The notes below the pieces were generated by a model. That model worked only from the letters and a program-made list of their open reading frames with translations, was not told the origin of the DNA and made no database searches. Positions 1 through 8,286 of a DNA stretch of 64,000 bases are shown piece by piece (within the stretch, counting starts at the first letter, position 1; every line of letters starts with the position of its first letter). The DNA is taken from NCBI RefSeq assembly GCF_016907315.1, contig NZ_JAFBBS010000001.1, forward strand, positions 1,364,001 to 1,428,000, read 5' to 3'. Source of the stretch: Microbacterium esteraromaticum. GTDB taxonomy: Bacteria > Actinomycetota > Actinomycetes > Actinomycetales > Microbacteriaceae. A program made the translations under genes and the position numbers.

Positions 1-1
1 C

Positions 2-601
2 GCCGCGGAGTCGGGATCCGAGCCGCCGAGCATCCCGATCATCTTCCTCAAGACGCCGAACACGGTGGTCGGCCCGAACGACGACGTCACCATCCCGCGG
101 GGCAGCGAGAAGACCGACTGGGAGGTCGAGCTCGGCATCGTCATCGGTGCCCGCACCGCCTACCTCGACTCACCGGAAGAGGCCGACGCCCACATCGCCG
201 GCTTCGTGCTGGCGAATGACGTGTCGGAGCGGGACTTCCAGATGACCGTCTCCGGCGGCCAGTGGTCGAAGGGCAAGATCGCCGCGGGCTTCAACCCGAC
301 CGGCCCCTGGCTCGTGACGCCTGACGAGGTCGACGCGTCGTCGCTCGGGCTGCGCAGCTTCGTGAACGGCGAGCCGCGCCAGGACTCCAGCACGAGCGAC
401 ATGATCTTCGACGTGCGCACCATCGTGCACCACCTGTCGCAGTACGTCACTCTCGAGCCCGGTGACCTGATCCTCACCGGCACCCCGCAGGGCGTCGCCC
501 TGTCGGGCAAGTACCCCTACCTCGCGCCTGGCGACGTCGTCGAGGTCGAGATCGATGGCCTGGGCCGTCAGAAGCAGAGGTTCGTGGCATGGGAGCGTTG
601 A
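2..601 (+). CDS. Fumarylacetoacetate hydrolase (FAH) family protein, 5' truncated by window edge
   Basis: The frame is open from base 2 to the TGA at 599-601 and gives 199 visible residues; the N-terminal part of the gene lies outside the window. The FAH C-terminal catalytic fold is recognisable from a PNDDV/IPRGS stretch, a metal-ligand DWEVELGIVIG motif with two Glu, the GFVLANDVSERDFQ segment and the closing LILTGTPQGV motif. The family hydrolyses C-C bonds of 2,4-diketo acids or isomerises related compounds. The stop overlaps the following SDR by 13 bases, so the two are translationally coupled. With the SDR and the nearby fuconolactonase-like gene, a 2,4-diketo-3-deoxy-L-fuconate (or rhamnonate) hydrolase role is a reasonable inference. 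Family assignment is firm; substrate is not. Confidence 0.88.
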   Translation, partial: AAESGSEPPSIPIIFLKTPNTVVGPNDDVTIPRGSEKTDWEVELGIVIGARTAYLDSPEEADAHIAGFVLANDVSERDFQMTVSGGQWSKGKIAAGFNPTGPWLVTPDEVDASSLGLRSFVNGEPRQDSSTSDMIFDVRTIVHHLSQYVTLEPGDLILTGTPQGVALSGKYPYLAPGDVVEVEIDGLGRQKQRFVAWER

Positions 602-1344
602 GCACAGAGGGCCTCGTCGCGATCGTGACGGGCGCGGCGTCCGGCATCGGGGCGGCCATCGCGCGTCGCCTGCACGACGAGGGTGCGCAGGTCGCGGTGC
701 TCGACCGCGACATCTCCGCCGCCGCTCCCGAATTCGCCGCCTTCACGGCGGACATCGCGGATCGGGCATCCGTCGACGCGGCCGTCGCCGCGGTAGGCGA
801 GCGGTTCGGCCGCATCGACATCGTGATCAACAACGCAGGCATCGGCGCCCAGGGCGACATCACCGCGAACGACGACGACGAGTGGGCGCGGGTGCTCTCG
901 GTGAACGTCACCGGCATCGCCCGCGTCACCGGCGCCGCACTGCCGTGGCTGCGACGGTCGCCGGCCGCGGCTGTCTGCAACACGGCATCCATCGCCTCGA
1001 CCACCGGCCTGCCCCAGCGCGCGCTGTACTCGGCGTCGAAGGGCGCGGTCAGCGCCCTGACGCGTGCGATGGCCGCGGATCATCTCCGCGAGGGCATCCG
1101 GGTCAACGCCGTCAACCCCGGCACGGCCGACACTCCCTGGGTGGGGCGGCTGCTCGACTCGGCCGACGACCCCGCGGCGGAGCGCGCCGCGCTCAACGCC
1201 CGCCAGCCGCACGGCCGGCTCGTGTCGGCCGACGAGGTGGCCGGCGCCGTGCTGTACCTCGTGAGCCCGGCATCCGGGTCGACGACCGGGACGTTCATCG
1301 AGGTCGACGGCGGCATGGCATCCCTGCGCCTGCGCTCGGAGTGA
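589..1344 (+). CDS. SDR family NAD(P)-dependent oxidoreductase
   Basis: This 251-residue classical short-chain dehydrogenase has the cofactor motif TGAASGIG at residues 14-21, the NNAG structural motif at 81-84 and the catalytic set S134, Y147, K151 (YxxxK). Length is normal for the classical family. It starts at the ATG overlapping the end of the FAH-family gene, so both are one operon. In non-phosphorylative L-fucose and L-rhamnose pathways a 2-keto-3-deoxy-aldonate dehydrogenase of the SDR family acts immediately before an FAH-family hydrolase; this gene order fits that step. Substrate is inferred from neighbours only. Confidence 0.9.
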   Translation: MGALSTEGLVAIVTGAASGIGAAIARRLHDEGAQVAVLDRDISAAAPEFAAFTADIADRASVDAAVAAVGERFGRIDIVINNAGIGAQGDITANDDDEWARVLSVNVTGIARVTGAALPWLRRSPAAAVCNTASIASTTGLPQRALYSASKGAVSALTRAMAADHLREGIRVNAVNPGTADTPWVGRLLDSADDPAAERAALNARQPHGRLVSADEVAGAVLYLVSPASGSTTGTFIEVDGGMASLRLRSE

Positions 1345-1378
1345 TCCCCCCTCACAGGTGACCCTCGGGCCCGACGCT

Positions 1379-1417
1379 CAGGTCGCGACGCCGCGTAGCG
1401 GGTCGAGTCGCGACCTG
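1379..1417. repeat. Inverted repeat between convergent genes (CAGGTCGCGA family, copy 1)
   Basis: The arms CAGGTCGCGA (1379-1388) and TCGCGACCTG (1408-1417) are perfect inverted repeats around a 19-base loop. The element lies between the plus-strand SDR and the minus-strand amidohydrolase, where a bidirectional terminator would be expected. The same arm sequence recurs at 11529-11587, so it is also a member of a small repeat family. No T-tract follows the stem. Confidence 0.65.
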
Positions 1418-1433
1418 GGCGGGGAACGGCGGC

Positions 1434-2294
1434 TCAGCGGATGCCGTAGAACGCGAGCGCGTTCTCCCAGAAGAGGCCGTCTGCGTCCACGCCCCGTGAC
1501 GCGGCCCAGTCGGCAACGGTCTGCAGCCACCGCTGCCGGCTGCCGGGCACGAAGTCCCCTGCCACAGCCGACACCGGCCAGTCGCTGCCCCACATCAGCC
1601 GCTGCGGACCGAACGCCTCGAGCGCCGCGTCGAAGAACGGCGCGACCTGGGCATCCGTCCACTCCCCACCCGTCTCCGCGGGCAGACCGGACAGCTTGCA
1701 GAACACCTGCGGATGCCGGGCGAGATCGGCGATGTCCCGTGACCACTCGGCGCTCGGCCGCAGCGGTGCCTGCGCCGTGCCGAGCGCGGGCTTGCCCAGA
1801 TGGTCGAGCACGACAGGAAGCTCGGGAACGGCTGCGGCGAGCGCGGTGACATCCGACAGCTGGCTCGCCCGCACGCAGGCGTCGAAAGTCCACCCTCGGG
1901 ATGCCAGGGCGCGAGCCCCCGCGATGAATGCGGCGCTCTGCGCGAGGCCGTCCGCCTCGCCCTGCAGCAGATGACGGACCCCGACCACGCGCTCGTGCAC
2001 CGCGAGCGCATCGAGGTGCCGCTCGGTCTCGGCGCCCCGGTCGAGGCGCGCACCCGCCACCGCGGCCACGACCCCCGACTGCAGCGCGATCGAGTCGACC
2101 CAGCGCATCTCCGCCAGCTGCTGGTCCTCGACGGGGTCGGCCTGCACGAAGATGGCGACCTCTTCGTCGACGCCCGTGAGCGCGTCCTCGTCGATCTCGA
2201 TGTCTGAGAAGGTGGCGTCCAGGGGTCCGTCGAGCCAGGTGTAGTCCAGAGCGGCAGGGTCCCAGAGGTGCAGGTGTGAGTCGACGACGCGCAT
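1434..2294 (-). CDS. Amidohydrolase family protein, L-fuconolactonase-like
   Basis: The 286-residue protein begins with the metal-binding motif DSHLHLWDP (H7 and H9), contains the HLGKPA and FCKLSGL segments, and ends with the MWGSDWPVS motif carrying the catalytic Asp. This is the amidohydrolase-2 family that includes L-fuconolactonase and 2-pyrone-4,6-dicarboxylate hydrolase. Length matches the family. The start ATG has no Shine-Dalgarno but follows CAGGAT by six bases, consistent with a leaderless transcript. Convergence with the FAH-SDR pair suggests hydrolysis of a sugar lactone earlier in the same deoxy-sugar pathway. The dehydratase and sugar dehydrogenase are not visible here. Confidence 0.82.
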   Translation of the reverse strand: MRVVDSHLHLWDPAALDYTWLDGPLDATFSDIEIDEDALTGVDEEVAIFVQADPVEDQQLAEMRWVDSIALQSGVVAAVAGARLDRGAETERHLDALAVHERVVGVRHLLQGEADGLAQSAAFIAGARALASRGWTFDACVRASQLSDVTALAAAVPELPVVLDHLGKPALGTAQAPLRPSAEWSRDIADLARHPQVFCKLSGLPAETGGEWTDAQVAPFFDAALEAFGPQRLMWGSDWPVSAVAGDFVPGSRQRWLQTVADWAASRGVDADGLFWENALAFYGIR

Positions 2295-2363
2295 GCGCCC
2301 ATCCTGCCTCAGCAGGACCCACGATCGCGCGCAGACATCCGATCACTGTGGAATGATGTCGCC

Positions 2364-3044
2364 ATGGCTCTCACCGACGACGCGATCGAGAAGATCAAGG
2401 CGATGATCGTGTCGGGCGAGCTGCGCCCCGGCGACCGCCTGCCACCCGAGAAGGAGCTCGCCGAGCACCTCGGGCTCTCGCGCAATTCGCTGCGCGAGGC
2501 CGTCAAGGCGCTCGAGATCATCCGCGTGCTCGACGTGCGCCGCGGTGACGGCACCTACGTGACCAGCCTCGAACCGCATCTCCTGCTCGAGGCCATCAGC
2601 TTCGTGATCGACATGCACGACGACGACTCGCTTCTCGAGCTTTTCGCCGTGCGCCGCATGCTGGAATCGCAGGCGACGGGGATCGCCGCGCAGGCGGCCT
2701 CCGACGAGCAGTCCCGCGCCCTGATCGACGAGGTCGCGTCGATCGATGCCGAGACGGTGAGCATCGACGACCTGGTCGCGCACGATCTGCGCTTCCACAG
2801 CGACATCGTGCGCCTCACCGGCAACGGCTACCTGCTGAGCCTGGTCGAGAGCCTGAGCAGCCGCACGATCCGCGCGCGGGTGTGGCGCGGGCTCACCGAG
2901 CAGGATGCCGTCGAGCGCACCATCTCAGAGCACCGCGCCATCGCCGAGGCGATCGCGCAGCACGATTCCGCTCTCGCCACCTCGCTCGCGACCGCGCACG
3001 TCGCGGGCATCGAGCGCTGGCTGCGGCAGGCGACATCGGCGTGA
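2364..3044 (+). CDS. FadR/GntR family transcriptional regulator (FCD domain)
   Basis: The 226-residue protein has an N-terminal GntR winged helix. The conserved [20 protein letters not shown] segment leads into [13 protein letters not shown] and a beta-wing RRGDGTYV. An all-helical FCD effector-binding domain fills the rest (about residues 80-220). It is divergent from the fuconolactonase-like gene, with 69 bases between the starts, so it plausibly controls the deoxy-sugar genes. The ATG is preceded by AATGAT and six bases with no Shine-Dalgarno, which fits leaderless expression. The effector is unknown. Confidence 0.88.
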   Translation: MALTDDAIEKIKAMIVSGELRPGDRLPPEKELAEHLGLSRNSLREAVKALEIIRVLDVRRGDGTYVTSLEPHLLLEAISFVIDMHDDDSLLELFAVRRMLESQATGIAAQAASDEQSRALIDEVASIDAETVSIDDLVAHDLRFHSDIVRLTGNGYLLSLVESLSSRTIRARVWRGLTEQDAVERTISEHRAIAEAIAQHDSALATSLATAHVAGIERWLRQATSA

Positions 3045-3069
3045 GCGCCGCCCGCTACGCTCGAGAACC

Positions 3070-4119
3070 ATGAGCGATTGGGTCAGTTCCGCCATCCAGG
3101 TGCTCGAAGCGGACGGCAACCGCTCGGCCGACACGCACCTGCACCTGTTTCCGCTGCCCGCGGAGTGGGGCATCGACCTGTACCTCAAGGACGAGTCGGT
3201 GCACCCGACCGGATCGCTCAAGCATCGGCTGGCGCGCTCGCTCATCCTGTACGGGCTCGTGAACGGCCTGATCGACGAGGGCACGACCCTGGTCGAGTCG
3301 TCGAGCGGGTCGACCGCCGTGTCGGAGGCGTACTTCGCCCGGATGCTCGGTCTGACCTTCATCACGGTCGTGCCGCGCTCGACCAGCCAGGAGAAGATCG
3401 ACCTCATCGAGTTCTACGGCGGCCAGTGCCACTTCGTCGAGCACGCCGACCAGATCTCGCCAGAGGCGCGCCGGCTCGCCGCCGGATGCAACGGCCACTA
3501 CCTCGACCAGTTCACGTTCGCCGAGCGGGCCACCGACTGGCGGGGCAACAACAACATCGCCGAGAGCGTGTTCAGCCAGCTGTCGCAGGAGAGGCATCCG
3601 ATCCCCCGCTGGATCGTCGTGGGCGCAGGAACCGGCGGCACGAGCGCGACGTTCGGCCGTTACGTGCGCTATCGCCGCCACGCGACCGAGGTCGCGGTCG
3701 TCGACCCTGAGGGCTCGGCCTTCTACGCCGGCTGGAAGGGCGATGCGCATGCCACGGGCCAGCCTTCGCGCATCGAGGGCATCGGCCGGCCGCGGGTCGA
3801 GCCGTCGTTCGTGCCGAGCGTGATCGACGAGATGATCCCCGTTCCCGACGCGGCGTCGGTCGCCGCCATCCGGCTGCTGCGCGAGCGCACCCTGCACTGG
3901 ACGGGCGGGTCGACCGGCACGAATCTGTACGGCGCGTTCGAGCTGATCGGGCGCATGCGCGATGCCGGCGAGACGGGCAGCGTGGTCACCCTGATCTGCG
4001 ACAGCGGCGTGCGCTACGCGCAGACGTACTACGACGACGCCTGGGTCGCCGCGCAGGGCTGGGACCTCGCTCCGCACCGCGAGCGCATGGAGCGCTTCCT
4101 CGACGGCGGCGCGTGGTGA
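3070..4119 (+). CDS. PLP-dependent cysteine synthase-family enzyme, Cds1-like
   Basis: The start chosen is the ATG at 3070 (349 residues), because the open frame upstream overlaps the FadR gene and lacks family similarity. Fold-type II PLP features are clear: HPTGSLKHR with the Schiff-base Lys at K51, the [13 protein letters not shown] substrate loop, and the [14 protein letters not shown] glycine-rich phosphate loop. The N-terminus and GGSTGTN motif resemble the mycobacterial L-cysteine desulfhydrase Cds1 group rather than CysK. The likely reaction is release of sulfide, pyruvate and ammonia from cysteine. TACGCT lies eight bases before the start. The specific activity is inferred. Confidence 0.8.
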   Translation: MSDWVSSAIQVLEADGNRSADTHLHLFPLPAEWGIDLYLKDESVHPTGSLKHRLARSLILYGLVNGLIDEGTTLVESSSGSTAVSEAYFARMLGLTFITVVPRSTSQEKIDLIEFYGGQCHFVEHADQISPEARRLAAGCNGHYLDQFTFAERATDWRGNNNIAESVFSQLSQERHPIPRWIVVGAGTGGTSATFGRYVRYRRHATEVAVVDPEGSAFYAGWKGDAHATGQPSRIEGIGRPRVEPSFVPSVIDEMIPVPDAASVAAIRLLRERTLHWTGGSTGTNLYGAFELIGRMRDAGETGSVVTLICDSGVRYAQTYYDDAWVAAQGWDLAPHRERMERFLDGGAW

Positions 4120-4130
4120 ACGCGATCGTG

Positions 4131-4218
4131 CGTTCATAAATCAGGAGAGCCGGGGCGGAAGTGGCTCGGCCGGTGCGGTTGCGGCCCGAAAGCGGCCGTT
4201 CCTCCTGAGTTGTGAACG
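4131..4218. repeat. 88-bp element with terminal inverted repeats (TIR family, copy 1)
   Basis: The ends 4131-4147 and 4202-4218 are inverted repeats of 17 bp with 15 matches (consensus CGTTCACAACTCAGGAG). The interior is GC-rich with its own hairpin potential. A second element of the same total length and the same termini, but with a different interior, lies at 41861-41948. Shared ends with divergent interior suggest a MITE-like or REP-like mobile remnant rather than a terminator. The right end abuts the -10 of the next gene. Confidence 0.7.
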
Positions 4219-4220
4219 GC

Positions 4221-4226
4221 TACGCT
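4221..4226 (+). promoter_or_regulatory. Leaderless-type -10 box for the ACT protein
   Basis: TACGCT sits six bases upstream of the ATG at 4233, and no Shine-Dalgarno is present. This is the TANNNT-N6-start arrangement seen at many genes in this window. Confidence 0.55.
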
Positions 4227-4232
4227 GAGCGC

Positions 4233-4742
4233 ATGACCACGCTCATCCTCACGGTCGCGGGAGCGGATCGCCCCGGACTCGTCTCGGCCGTCGCCGATGT
4301 CGTCGCCGCCCACGGCGGCAACTGGGAGAACAGCCAGCTCGCCGAGCTCGCCGGCACCTTCGCGGGGGTCATCGAGATCTCGGTCGCCGACGACCGCGTC
4401 GACGCCCTGCGGACCGACCTCGATGCGCTCGACGGGATGCTGTCGATCACCGTGCACACGGGCGCCGACACCTCGGCGTCCGACTCGGATCAGCGCATCT
4501 CGATCAGCGTGCTCGGCAACGATCGCCCGGGCATCGTGCGCGAGATCTCGGGCGTGCTGAGCACGCACGCGCTCAGCATCGAGAACATGACCACGCAGAC
4601 CCGTGACGCGGCGATGGCCGGCGGGCGTCTGTTCGAGTCCTCGGTGACCGCGACGCTGCCGTCGTCGGCCGACCTCGATGCCCTGCGCGGCGACATCGAG
4701 CGGCTGACGCACGACCTGCAGGTCGACATCACCACGCTCTGA
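4233..4742 (+). CDS. Tandem ACT-domain protein, GcvR-like
   Basis: This 169-residue protein consists of two ACT domains, about residues 1-80 (TLILTVAGADRPGLVSAVADVVAAHGG) and 90-169 (RISISVLGNDRPGIVREISGVLSTH). The DRPGLV/DRPGIV turns are the amino-acid-binding hallmark of ACT folds. The architecture equals the glycine cleavage system repressor GcvR, which acts by binding amino acids and partner proteins rather than DNA. The ATG at 4233 is preferred over the GTG at 4212, which would read into the flanking repeat. No gcv genes are nearby, so the regulatory target is open. Confidence 0.82.
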   Translation: MTTLILTVAGADRPGLVSAVADVVAAHGGNWENSQLAELAGTFAGVIEISVADDRVDALRTDLDALDGMLSITVHTGADTSASDSDQRISISVLGNDRPGIVREISGVLSTHALSIENMTTQTRDAAMAGGRLFESSVTATLPSSADLDALRGDIERLTHDLQVDITTL

Positions 4743-4778
4743 CCATCGGCGCGGCCACCGTGTGACACAGTGGAGGCC

Positions 4779-6158
4779 ATGCTCTCCGAAAGCGTGATCT
4801 CCGCTCTCGTCGACGCCATCGGCGCCGACGCCGTCGTCACCTCTCCGGACTCGCTCGAGGCGTACCGTCGCGATCGCGCGGACGATCCGGATGCCGGCGT
4901 CCCGCTCGCCGTCGTACGGGCGTCGTCGACGGAAGACGTGCAGGCGGCCGTGCGCATCGCGGCCGGTGCGGGGATCGGGGTCGTACCGCGCGGCGCGGGC
5001 TCGGGTCTCTCCGGCGGATCGACGGCTGTCGACGGCGCGATCGTCGTCTCGCTGGAGCGGATGCGCGAGATCACGATCGACCCCACCATGCAGATGGCCG
5101 TCGTGCAGCCGGGGGCGTTCAACGCCGAGGTGAAGGCTGCGGCATCCGAGCACGGTCTCTGGTACCCGCCGGACCCGTCTTCGTGGGAGTTCTGCTCGAT
5201 CGGCGGCAACATCGCCACCAACGCCGGCGGGCTCTGCTGCGTGAAGTACGGGGTGACCACCGATTACGTGCTGGGGCTGACCGTGGTGCTCGCCGACGGC
5301 CGCGCCGTCACGCTCGGCGGCCCTCGCCTCAAGGACGTGGCGGGCCTCTCGCTCACCAAGCTCTTCGTCGGCAGCGAGGGCACCCTCGGCATCGTGACCG
5401 AGGCGGTGCTGCGGCTCGTGCCCGCTCAGCGCCAGCCCACCACGCTCGTCGCGATGTTCCCCACGGTCGCCGGCGCGATCCAGGCCGTGGTCGACATCAA
5501 GGCGGCGATGCGGCCCTCGATGCTCGAGTTCATGGATCGGGTCACGATCAACGCGGTCGAAGACGTCACTCGCATGGAGCTCGATCGCACCGCCGCGGCG
5601 ATGCTGATCGTGCAGTCCGACGAGCCCGCCGAGGTGGCCACCGCGCAGATCGAGCAGATCGAGCAGCTGTGCGGGCTGAACGGCGCCTCGGAGGTCTATG
5701 CGACGAGCGACCCCGACGAGAGTGAGGCGCTGGTCGAGGCGCGCCGTATCGCGATCCCCTGCGTCGAGAAGCGGGGGACGCTGCTGCTCGAAGACGTCGG
5801 CGCGCCGCTTCCACGCCTCGGCGACCTGCTCGAGGGCGTACGCGCGATCGCCGAGAACCGCGGCGTCGAGATCGCCGTCGTCGCGCATGCGGGCGACGGC
5901 AACACGCATCCGCTGATCGTGTTCGACCCGGCGGATGCCGATCAGAAGGCCCGCGCCGAACTCGCCTTCGGCGAGGTCATGGACCTCGCCATCGCGCTCG
6001 GCGGCACGATCACCGGCGAGCACGGCGTCGGCCGCCTCAAGCAGCCGTGGCTGGCCGACTACCTCGGCGACGACGTCCTCGAGCTGAACCTGCGCATCAA
6101 GAAGGCTCTCGACCCGCAGAACATCCTGAATCCGGGGGCGATGTTCGGCCGGCTCTGA
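4779..6158 (+). CDS. FAD-binding oxidoreductase, GlcD/D-lactate dehydrogenase type
   Basis: The 459-residue protein has an FAD_binding_4 domain in the first half (VPRGAGSGLSGGSTAVDGAIV and GSEGTLGIVTEAVLRL). The C-terminal FAD-oxidase domain carries HAGDGNTHP and GEHGVGRLK near the end. This is the glycolate oxidase GlcD / D-2-hydroxyacid dehydrogenase family, which oxidises 2-hydroxy acids to 2-keto acids. GlcE and GlcF partners are absent, so it may act alone as a D-lactate or D-2-hydroxyglutarate-type dehydrogenase. The ATG at 4779 is preferred over the in-frame GTG at 4770. Confidence 0.88.
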   Translation: MLSESVISALVDAIGADAVVTSPDSLEAYRRDRADDPDAGVPLAVVRASSTEDVQAAVRIAAGAGIGVVPRGAGSGLSGGSTAVDGAIVVSLERMREITIDPTMQMAVVQPGAFNAEVKAAASEHGLWYPPDPSSWEFCSIGGNIATNAGGLCCVKYGVTTDYVLGLTVVLADGRAVTLGGPRLKDVAGLSLTKLFVGSEGTLGIVTEAVLRLVPAQRQPTTLVAMFPTVAGAIQAVVDIKAAMRPSMLEFMDRVTINAVEDVTRMELDRTAAAMLIVQSDEPAEVATAQIEQIEQLCGLNGASEVYATSDPDESEALVEARRIAIPCVEKRGTLLLEDVGAPLPRLGDLLEGVRAIAENRGVEIAVVAHAGDGNTHPLIVFDPADADQKARAELAFGEVMDLAIALGGTITGEHGVGRLKQPWLADYLGDDVLELNLRIKKALDPQNILNPGAMFGRL

Positions 6159-6168
6159 GCATCTGTGC

Positions 6169-6849
6169 TCAGGCGCTGCCGGAGTTCTTCTTGACCCAGT
6201 ACTCGGTGTAGGCCACGTGGGCTGACGCGGCTGCCGCCGCGGCGACAGGGTCGCCCTCCCTCAGCCCGCGCAGGATCGCCCGATGGCCGGCATCGGAGTG
6301 CAGCTTGAGCTCGGCCGCGTCGTCGGGATCCGACATCCGGTACGAGCGGGAGCGCGATCTCAGCACGCCGATGAGGCTGGTCAGGGCGTCCTGGCCCGCG
6401 ACCTCGGCGATCGTCATGTGGAACTCGTGGTCGATGCGGGACTGCTCGTCGAGGTCGGCCGTCGCCTCGTTCGCGTCGAGAAGACCGTCGAGGCGGTCGA
6501 GGGTCTCCTCGTCGATCCGAGATGCGGCGAGCGCAGTGGCGTGCGGCTCGAGGGCCCGGCGCAGCTCGGTCAGCTCCAGCACCCCCTCCATCGGAAGCAG
6601 CCCGACGGTGAGCGAGAGGCTGCCGATGAGGTCGGCGGCACGGAGCTCGCTCACGTAGCTGCCCGAGCCGTGCCTCGTCTCGAGCACGCCGAGAGCGGCG
6701 AGCATCCGGATGGCCTCACGCAGCGATCCGCGCGAGACTCCGAGCTGCTCGCAGAGCTCGCCCTCGCTGGGCAGCCGGTCTCCTGGGCGCAGCGCGCTGT
6801 CGGCGATGAGCGATCGCAACCCGTGCAGGGCCGTGTCCAGTGCGCTCAT
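6169..6849 (-). CDS. FadR/GntR family transcriptional regulator
   Basis: The 226-residue protein has a GntR winged helix ([20 protein letters not shown], then SRGSLREAIRMLA and the wing RHGSGSYVS) followed by a helical FCD ligand domain. It is transcribed divergently from the class V PLP enzyme and ABC importer operon. A perfect TTGTGCAACAA palindrome in the shared region (6970-6980) fits the TNGTNNNACNA operator rule of FadR-like proteins, so local control is likely. The ligand is unknown. Confidence 0.88.
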   Translation of the reverse strand: MSALDTALHGLRSLIADSALRPGDRLPSEGELCEQLGVSRGSLREAIRMLAALGVLETRHGSGSYVSELRAADLIGSLSLTVGLLPMEGVLELTELRRALEPHATALAASRIDEETLDRLDGLLDANEATADLDEQSRIDHEFHMTIAEVAGQDALTSLIGVLRSRSRSYRMSDPDDAAELKLHSDAGHRAILRGLREGDPVAAAAAASAHVAYTEYWVKKNSGSA

Positions 6850-6969
6850 CGGTCCTCCATCGATCCGCTGGAGTGAGTATGGCGGATGCTACTCACCGTT
6901 CCAATTCGTAGGACGACTTTGTCGCATAATCGCCGCTGGCGTCGCATATTCACCCCTGGTATGGCAAAG

Positions 6970-6980
6970 TTGTGCAACAA
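6970..6980. promoter_or_regulatory. Predicted FadR-type operator
   Basis: TTGTGCAACAA is a perfect 11-bp palindrome matching the TNGTNNNACNA consensus known for FadR-subfamily regulators. It lies 23 bases upstream of the class V enzyme start and 120 bases upstream of the divergent FadR-type regulator. Binding is inferred. Confidence 0.55.
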
Positions 6981-7003
6981 GTTACCGAAACCTGCGAGGA
7001 AGC

Positions 7004-8239
7004 ATGACCACGGCAGCGCCGTTCCCCCTGATCCGGCTGAAGTCCTACGAGCGCGCCCGTGACGCATGGCCGCTCGACCCGGCGATCATCCACCTCAACC
7101 ACGGTTCCTTCGGCGCAGTGCCCACCGCGGTCGTCGAGCACCAGAACGCGCTGCGCCATCAGGCCGACCTCACCCCTGTCGGCTGGTTCCCGCGCATCGC
7201 CGAGCAGGTCCGCGAAGCCATCGAGCAGACGGCACCGTTCGTCGGAGCACGCGCCGACGACAGCGCCTTCGTGCCGAACGCCTCGGCGGCAGCCACCGTC
7301 GTGTACAACTCGCTGCGTCTCGGCGCCGGCGACGAGATCCTGGTCACCGACCACGGCTACGGCGCGGTGACCATGGGCGCGCAGCGCCTGGCCCGTCGCT
7401 TCGGGGCCGCCGTGCGCGTCGTCGAGCTGCCGCTGCTGGCATCCGACGACGAGGTGGTGCGGCGATTCTCCGACGCGATGACCGCCCACACGCGACTCAT
7501 CGTGATCGACCAGATCACCTCCCCCACCGCACGGATGCTGCCCACCCGGCGCATCGCCGATATCGCCGCCGAGCGCGGTGTGCGCACCCTCGTCGACGGC
7601 GCGCACGCACCGGGGCTCATCGCCTCGGCCGCGGAGCAGGCGGGCGGCGACTGGTGGTTCGGCAACATGCACAAGTGGCCGTGCGCCCCGCGGGGGTCGG
7701 CACTGCTGGTGACCACGGCGGCCGACCGTCAGGAGCTGTGGCCGCTGATCGACTCGTGGGGCGCACCCGAGCCGTACCCGCACCGCTTCGACACGCAGGG
7801 CACCATCGACGCGACGACGTACATCGCGACGCCGGCCGCGATCGACTTCGTCGAGAGCGAGTTCGGCTGGGACGCCGCCCGTGACGCACTGTCGGCACTC
7901 GCCGACGCCGGCGCCGAGATGATCGCCGAGGCGCTGCGCCCCTTCAGCACTCACGAACCCCTCACCCCACTGCCGTCGCCCGTCCCCTCGATGCGGCTGG
8001 TCCGGCTGCCGGACGGCCTCGGAGCGAGTCGCGAAGAGGCCGATGCGCTGCGCATGGACCTCTTCGACGAAGAAGGCGTCGAGACCGCCTTCACCAGCTT
8101 CCGCGGCATCGGCTACTTCCGCCTCTCGGCGCACCTCTACACCGAGGCATCCGACTTCGAGGCGTTCGTCGAGCGCTGCGTGCCGCAGATCCTGCGCCGC
8201 GCCGGCATCCGCGTTCCCCTCACGACCACCATCGCCTGA
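7004..8239 (+). CDS. Aminotransferase class V-fold PLP enzyme, isopenicillin N epimerase-like
   Basis: The ATG at 7004 follows a Shine-Dalgarno (AGGAAG) and gives 411 residues; the upstream open frame runs through the promoter and is not coding. The LNHGSFGAVP start motif, PLP-binding D198 in DGAHAPG and Schiff-base K224 in NMHKWPC are typical of the isopenicillin N epimerase/cysteine desulfurase-like group. The reaction may be an epimerisation, desulfurisation or aminotransfer. It is the first gene of an operon with a solute-binding protein and two permeases, so its substrate is probably the imported compound or a product of it. No beta-lactam genes are present. Confidence 0.85.
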   Translation: MTTAAPFPLIRLKSYERARDAWPLDPAIIHLNHGSFGAVPTAVVEHQNALRHQADLTPVGWFPRIAEQVREAIEQTAPFVGARADDSAFVPNASAAATVVYNSLRLGAGDEILVTDHGYGAVTMGAQRLARRFGAAVRVVELPLLASDDEVVRRFSDAMTAHTRLIVIDQITSPTARMLPTRRIADIAAERGVRTLVDGAHAPGLIASAAEQAGGDWWFGNMHKWPCAPRGSALLVTTAADRQELWPLIDSWGAPEPYPHRFDTQGTIDATTYIATPAAIDFVESEFGWDAARDALSALADAGAEMIAEALRPFSTHEPLTPLPSPVPSMRLVRLPDGLGASREEADALRMDLFDEEGVETAFTSFRGIGYFRLSAHLYTEASDFEAFVERCVPQILRRAGIRVPLTTTIA

Positions 8240-8286
8240 GCACCCCGCCCCCAGAAGATCCCCAACCCACCACAGAGAGGCACATC

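Noticed and set aside
4134..6023. 629-codon minus-strand open frame over the ACT and GlcD genes
   Set aside because: Plus-strand genes have clear ACT and FAD motifs; the antisense frame shows only His/Arg/Asp-rich shadow sequence.
7004..8239. Beta-lactam biosynthesis because of the isopenicillin N epimerase-like protein
   Set aside because: No IPNS, ACV synthetase or expandase genes are present; the class V fold is shared by many unrelated enzymes.
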